Of a stretch of 9,505 nucleotides of DNA, positions 6,148 through 9,505 are shown one piece after another. Position numbers and translations under genes: made by a program. Location: contig CAMCHA010000056.1 in NCBI GenBank assembly GCA_945874515.1, positions 1-9,505 of the forward strand, in the 5' to 3' direction. Below the pieces are notes generated by a model, which ran no database searches, was not told the DNA's origin, and saw nothing but the letters and a program-made list of their open reading frames with translations. Within the stretch, counting starts at the first letter, position 1. Every line of letters begins with the position of its first letter. This DNA is from Asaia bogorensis. GTDB lineage: Bacteria; Pseudomonadota; Alphaproteobacteria; Acetobacterales; Acetobacteraceae.

Positions 6148-6948
6148 TCAGGCGCCCTTGTAAGTCGGCTTGCGCTTTTCACGCATCGCCGCAAGCGCTT
6201 CCTTATGATCTTCCGTGGTATGCGCCACGGCCTGCATGGCGGAAGACATCTCAAGCACTGAATCAAGCCGGTTGTTCCAGGCTTCCCGCAATAGCCGACG
6301 CGCCATGCGCACGGCATGGGGCGGATTGGCGGCAATGCGCCGCGCCAGCGCACGCGCTGCGTCCAGCAATTCCGCATCCGGCACTACCTGAGACACCAGC
6401 CCATAAGCCAGCGCCTGATCAGCGGAGAGCGTATCGCCGGTCAGCGACATCTCGGCCGCCTTGGCAAAGCCCACCACGCGCGGCAGCAGCCAGGCGCCGC
6501 CGTCTCCCGGGATGATGCCAAGCTTCACAAAGCTTTCGGCGAAGCGCGCGGATTGGCCGGCAATGCGCAAATCGCACATGCAGGTCAGGTCACAGCCCGC
6601 GCCCATGGCCGGGCCATTCACTGCCGCGATGACGGGGATTTCCAATTGTTCGAACATGCGCGGCAGGCGCTGAATGCCATGGCGATAATAGCCGCGCGCC
6701 TGGGCTGGGGTGCGTTCGGTGGAGCCACTCGCAGCTTCGCCCATGCGGCGCACATTGCCGCCGGCGCAAAAGGCGCTGCCCGCACCCGTCAGGATCGCCA
6801 CGCGCGCTTTGGCTTCGGCGTCCAGCTTCATGAAGGTGGCGATCAAGGCGTCCTGGGTTTCAGGATCAAGCGGATTACGCGATTCGGGCCGGTTCAAGGT
6901 GACCAGGGCGATGTCGTCGGTAATCTCAACAAGTACGGGCGCTTCCAT
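6148..6948 (-). CDS. Enoyl-CoA hydratase/isomerase family protein (crotonase fold), second copy
   Basis: This 266-residue crotonase-superfamily protein is first in the three-gene acyl-CoA cluster. It shows IALVTLNRPESRNPLD (13-28) and the oxyanion-hole segments AFCAGGNVRRMG (59-70) and NGPAMGAGCDLTCMCDLRIA (111-130), then FVKLGIIPGDGGAWLLPRVVG (140-160). At the position of rat hydratase Glu144 there is Asp120, and at Glu164 there is Phe140. Asp149 lies one residue from the acid of PaaG-type isomerases. It acts on some acyl-CoA, but hydratase, isomerase or another crotonase reaction cannot be chosen. It is clearly divergent from the other crotonase at 4487-5305, so the two are not a recent duplication. 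ATG 6948 has AAGGA (complement of 6956-6960) 7 nt upstream. The 68 bp separating it from nth contain no promoter I can defend, so it may be co-transcribed with nth. Confidence 0.92.
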   Translation of the reverse strand: MEAPVLVEITDDIALVTLNRPESRNPLDPETQDALIATFMKLDAEAKARVAILTGAGSAFCAGGNVRRMGEAASGSTERTPAQARGYYRHGIQRLPRMFEQLEIPVIAAVNGPAMGAGCDLTCMCDLRIAGQSARFAESFVKLGIIPGDGGAWLLPRVVGFAKAAEMSLTGDTLSADQALAYGLVSQVVPDAELLDAARALARRIAANPPHAVRMARRLLREAWNNRLDSVLEMSSAMQAVAHTTEDHKEALAAMREKRKPTYKGA

Positions 6949-7016
6949 GGGGCATTCCTTTCTAGATTACGCGCAGAATGGAACGGCAGGGCCGGGGCGG
7001 CAAGGCAAGGCGAAGC

Positions 7017-7718
7017 CTAGGCTGGCGGCGCCAGCACCTTATCCCGGTAATTGCAGAAAGCCCGCGCCGGGCAGCGCCAGCATTCGGGCGCGCGGGCCTT
7101 GCAGATATAGCGCCCATGCAGGATCAGCCAGTGATGCGCATCGCGCAGCAATTCGGGCGGGCAGCGCTTCATCAGCCCTTCTTCCACCGCGCGCGTGGTC
7201 TTGCCGGGCGCCAGGCCCGTCCGATTGCCGAGGCGAAAGATGTGGGTGTCCACCGCCATGGTATTCTGCCCAAAGGCGACATTCAGCACGACATTGGCGG
7301 TTTTGCGCCCAACGCCGGGCAGGGCTTCCAGGGCAGCGCGGTCTGATGGCACCTGCCCGCCATGGTGTTCCACCAGCTGAGCCGCCAAAGCCGCCACATT
7401 GCGTGCCTTGGCCTGCCATAACCCAATACGGCGAATGAAGGGAGCGATGCCTTCCACACCAAGGGCGGCCATGGCGGCGGGGGTGGGTGCCGCTTCGAAT
7501 AGCCCCGGCGTGCATTTATTCACCGCCGCATCGGTGGTTTGTGCGGATAGCACCACTGCCACCAGCAGGGAGAAATGATCCTGATAGAAAAGCTCTGTCT
7601 CCGGCGCGGGGTTGGTATTGGCCAAGGCGCGCACAAAAGCCTCGGCCTGGTCTTTCGACATCAGGCGGGCGCGGCGCGGGGCGCGGGCAGAACCGTGATC
7701 GGGCTTGGCTTGGGGCAT
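7017..7718 (-). CDS. nth: Endonuclease III (DNA glycosylase/AP lyase)
   Basis: This 233-residue base-excision repair enzyme removes oxidised pyrimidines and nicks the abasic site. The helix-hairpin-helix LPGVGRKTA (133-141) carries the catalytic Lys139 (Lys120 in E. coli), and VDTHIFR carries the catalytic Asp157 (Asp138). The C-terminal 4Fe-4S loop is complete: Cys206-x6-Cys213-x2-Cys216-x5-Cys222. HHWLILHGRYIC (195-206) is almost identical to E. coli Nth. ATG 7718 is taken as the start. ATG 7661, 19 codons in, would remove a basic, poorly conserved leader and give a length closer to E. coli (211), and neither has a clear ribosome-binding site. The frame stays open to 8021, but that part is antisense to the DUF2244 gene. 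The gene is divergent from DUF2244 with 37 bp between the chosen starts. Confidence 0.96.
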   Translation of the reverse strand: MPQAKPDHGSARAPRRARLMSKDQAEAFVRALANTNPAPETELFYQDHFSLLVAVVLSAQTTDAAVNKCTPGLFEAAPTPAAMAALGVEGIAPFIRRIGLWQAKARNVAALAAQLVEHHGGQVPSDRAALEALPGVGRKTANVVLNVAFGQNTMAVDTHIFRLGNRTGLAPGKTTRAVEEGLMKRCPPELLRDAHHWLILHGRYICKARAPECWRCPARAFCNYRDKVLAPPA

Positions 7719-7755
7719 GGCGTTACCGCGCCATTCTGACCTAGACTGCCCCGCG

Positions 7756-8265
7756 ATGGCACCCCCCCAAGAAACCATTCTGTTCGAAGCAATTTCCACC
7801 CCGCCGCAGAGTTTTACGGCGCGGGGCTTCCGCGTGCTGGCCGGGTTGCTCATTCTGGCGGCGGCCATCCCGGCTTGTATCTTCTTCGCGCTTGGCGCCT
7901 GGCCGGTGCTGCCCTTCATCGGGCTGGAAGTGGGCGCGGCGCTGGCGGCGCTGCTGTGGCATGCCCGCGCGTCGCGGCGGATCAGCGAAATGGTGCTGCT
8001 GACGGATGCTGGGCTATCCATCCGCCATGTGGATCATCGCGGGCGCGTGGTGCGTAGCGTTTTGGATGCCTATTGGGCCAAGGTGGAATTGGATGAGGCC
8101 GCGCCGCGCGCCGGCAAGCTATTGTTGAAAAGCCGAGGCCGCGTGTTGGAAATCGGCCGGCATCTTTCCGCGCCAGAAAAAACCGAATTGGCCGATGCGC
8201 TGCGCGGGGCCCTGGCCCGCGCGCGGCGGCCGGATTTTGATAATCCGCAACTCAGAGAGCTCTAA
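7756..8265 (+). CDS. DUF2244 domain-containing membrane protein
   Basis: This 169-residue protein has two transmembrane helices at about residues 26-46 and 50-69, separated by a very short turn (GAWP), followed by a basic stretch (RASRR) and a soluble beta-rich region of about 100 residues (MVLLTDAGLSIRHVDHRGRV, then AYWAKVELDE and GRVLEIGRHLSAPEK). This architecture and the final EIGRHLSAPEK block fit the DUF2244 family of alphaproteobacterial integral membrane proteins, whose function is unknown. The family is often found next to nth, as here. ATG 7756 is preferred: it gives the usual short polar N-terminus and avoids overlap with nth, although no ribosome-binding site is evident (upstream bases are CTGCCCCGCG). 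The frame is open back to 7705. The TAA stop overlaps the stop of the convergent lipoprotein gene. Confidence 0.87.
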   Translation: MAPPQETILFEAISTPPQSFTARGFRVLAGLLILAAAIPACIFFALGAWPVLPFIGLEVGAALAALLWHARASRRISEMVLLTDAGLSIRHVDHRGRVVRSVLDAYWAKVELDEAAPRAGKLLLKSRGRVLEIGRHLSAPEKTELADALRGALARARRPDFDNPQLREL

Positions 8266-8552
8266 CGCCTAACCCGCTCCACCCCGCCCTGCCGCGCATG
8301 GCCGCGCAACGCCATGCAATCAAAATAGGTCCGGCGTTGTGTGGTCACGATTTCATTGCGGAGCGCCTCTTCCTGCGCCGGGAAACCGATGAAAGTACTG
8401 CGCCGCAAATCCCTGAGCGCCGGGTCGCGCTGTGCTTCTTCACGGCAGGCCGCCGCATCTGCGCTGGTATCGGGCGGGAAGATCTCTTGCCGAGACTGGC
8501 TTGCGCAGCCCGCCACCGCCAAGGCTACAAGAAATGCCGCCGCAGTCTTCAT
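8262..8552 (-). CDS. Small putative lipoprotein with two conserved-style Cys residues
   Basis: This is a 96-residue precursor with a lipoprotein signal peptide: Met-Lys, a hydrophobic core AAAFLVALAVAG, and a VAGC lipobox placing the lipidated Cys at residue 16. The mature part is about 81 residues, hydrophilic and probably helical, with Cys36 (in ACREEAQRDP) and Cys79 (in YFDCMALRG) that could form a disulfide in the periplasm. Similar small Cys-pair lipoproteins are common in alphaproteobacteria, but no function is known to me. ATG 8552 is chosen because it begins the signal peptide and overlaps the nudC stop by 4 bp (ATGA). TTG 8564 is also in frame. The stop TAG overlaps the convergent DUF2244 TAA, a stop-to-stop overlap of 4 bp. 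It is expected to be expressed by coupling to nudC. Confidence 0.82.
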   Translation of the reverse strand: MKTAAAFLVALAVAGCASQSRQEIFPPDTSADAAACREEAQRDPALRDLRRSTFIGFPAQEEALRNEIVTTQRRTYFDCMALRGHARQGGVERVRR

Positions 8553-9472
8553 GACGCCAACCAATCTTCAATCAGCCGACGCGCGATGGAATCAACGCGC
8601 GGCAGGGAAAAGCCAAGCTGCTCATGATTGCGTAAATCATCCCGGCTGAACCAGCGCGCATCGCGCAATTCGTCTGTGTCTATGGTGATTTCCTCGCTCA
8701 GCCCCTCGGCATGGAAACCAAGCATGATGGAAGATGGAAAAGGCCAGGGCTGGGATGAATGGTAGCGCACCTGACCCACCTTGATGCCTGCTTCTTCTTC
8801 CACCTCTCGCCGCACCGCTTCTTCCAGGCTTTCGCCCGGTTCCACAAAGCCGGCCAGCGTTGAATACATGGTGGTATTCGGGAAGCGCTGCGAATGGCCC
8901 AGCAGGCAGGAATCGCCGCGCACCACCAGCATGATCACGGCAGGGTCGGTACGCGGGAAATGCTGCGTATTGCAGGCCGTGCAGCTCATGGCATTGCCAG
9001 CGCTGCGTGGTTCACAGACGCCGCCGCAAACGCCGCAGAACCGATGCTTGGTGCGCCAATGCATCAGGCCGCGCGCATGGGCCAGCACGCTGGCTTCCCC
9101 TGGCGGCAGCAGCCCGGCCACTTGGCGCAGATCCGCGAAAACACCCAATTCCGCCGGCAGTAGGGGAATCGGGTCATCGGCGGTGGAGCAATCCACGGCG
9201 AAAACCTGCCGACCCTCCCATTCACCCAGCCAAGCCCAGGGACCGCCTGCCATGCGGAGCGCGTCGGCGGCCTCCCCGGTTAGCAAAACGGCCTGGGGCG
9301 CGCCTTCCGCCACGCCGCGCATCAGGCTGCGGGCGCGCCAGACGGGGGCGAAAACAGTATTGGGATCAGCGAGCGCCGCTTCAATGAAGGCGGCGTCCTC
9401 GCGGCGGTGGGAAGCCCGGTCTAGCGGGCTGCCCGTATAGGCATTGGTTCGGCTGGCGGGGATCGAAAGCAT
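8549..9472 (-). CDS. nudC: NAD+ diphosphatase NudC (Nudix hydrolase)
   Basis: This 307-residue protein hydrolyses NAD(H) to NMN(H) and AMP, and E. coli NudC also removes NAD caps from RNA 5' ends. A variable N-terminal domain (1 to about 135) is followed by a zinc ribbon, Cys146-x2-Cys149 and Cys164-x2-Cys167. The Nudix box is complete from Gly208 to Ile230 (G-x5-E-x7-REVEEEAGI), and SQPWPFPSS at 240-248 is the NudC signature after the box that sets NAD(H) specificity. It is longer than the 257-residue E. coli enzyme, mainly in the N-terminal domain. ATG 9472 is chosen because it has AGGG 9 nt upstream. GTG 9496 is in frame and the frame stays open to the window edge, so a longer start cannot be excluded. 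The lipoprotein gene overlaps its stop by 4 bp. Confidence 0.95.
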   Translation of the reverse strand: MLSIPASRTNAYTGSPLDRASHRREDAAFIEAALADPNTVFAPVWRARSLMRGVAEGAPQAVLLTGEAADALRMAGGPWAWLGEWEGRQVFAVDCSTADDPIPLLPAELGVFADLRQVAGLLPPGEASVLAHARGLMHWRTKHRFCGVCGGVCEPRSAGNAMSCTACNTQHFPRTDPAVIMLVVRGDSCLLGHSQRFPNTTMYSTLAGFVEPGESLEEAVRREVEEEAGIKVGQVRYHSSQPWPFPSSIMLGFHAEGLSEEITIDTDELRDARWFSRDDLRNHEQLGFSLPRVDSIARRLIEDWLAS

Positions 9473-9505
9473 AAACGGGACCCTGCCACGCGGCACGGCG
9501 CGCGG

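Noticed and set aside
4487..6948. Recent duplication of the two crotonase genes
   Set aside because: The two proteins share only family-level motifs and differ at the active site, so they are old paralogues or separately recruited.
6316..7020. 234-codon plus-strand open frame across the second crotonase gene
   Set aside because: It lies antisense to a clear crotonase and its product is rich in Arg, His, Gly and Ala without a recognisable domain. Treated as a shadow.
1..9505. Mobile element, CRISPR array, toxin-antitoxin or defence island
   Set aside because: No transposase, integrase, spaced repeat array, tRNA end or typical defence domain was found. Gene content is housekeeping and metabolic, and codon use looks even.

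Overview
The window looks like an ordinary chromosomal stretch from a fairly GC-rich alphaproteobacterium, most likely Rhodospirillales/Acetobacteraceae. That placement rests on the rplY(ctc)-pth-ychF gene order, the style of the Pth, NudC and SDR sequences as I remember the family, and the NCG-rich codon use. It is an inference from memory, not a database result. Twelve protein-coding genes cover almost the whole window. No rRNA, tRNA, CRISPR array, insertion sequence, phage gene or recognisable defence system is visible.

Layout. (1) Bases 1-1148, plus strand: the 3' part of a glutathione S-transferase gene, overlapped by 4 bp by a histidine-phosphatase (phosphoglycerate mutase-like) gene. 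(2) 1155-1352, minus strand: a small DUF2892 two-helix membrane protein, convergent with the phosphatase. (3) 1353-1544: a 192-bp divergent intergenic region carrying a perfect 7-3-7 inverted repeat just upstream of rplY. (4) 1545-4449, plus strand: a translation-related cluster of ribosomal protein L25/Ctc, peptidyl-tRNA hydrolase, an unrecognised Ala-rich 148-aa protein, and the YchF ATPase. Two closely spaced intrinsic-terminator hairpins separate rplY from pth, the second ending only 14 nt before the pth start. (5) 4487-6948, minus strand: a tight crotonase - SDR - crotonase cluster, transcribed from 6948 towards 4487, probably acting on acyl-CoA substrates. All three enzymes have substitutions at positions that are catalytic in the best-known relatives. 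(6) 7017-7718, minus strand: endonuclease III. (7) 7756-8265, plus strand: a DUF2244 membrane protein divergent from nth. (8) 8262-9472, minus strand: NudC NAD+ diphosphatase followed by a small Cys-containing lipoprotein overlapping it by 4 bp. The lipoprotein gene's stop codon also overlaps the DUF2244 stop.

I see no strong case for a new multi-gene system. The observations most worth checking are the altered active sites in the acyl-CoA cluster, the terminator-like palindrome in the pth leader, the unknown gene placed between pth and ychF, and the inverted repeat before rplY.
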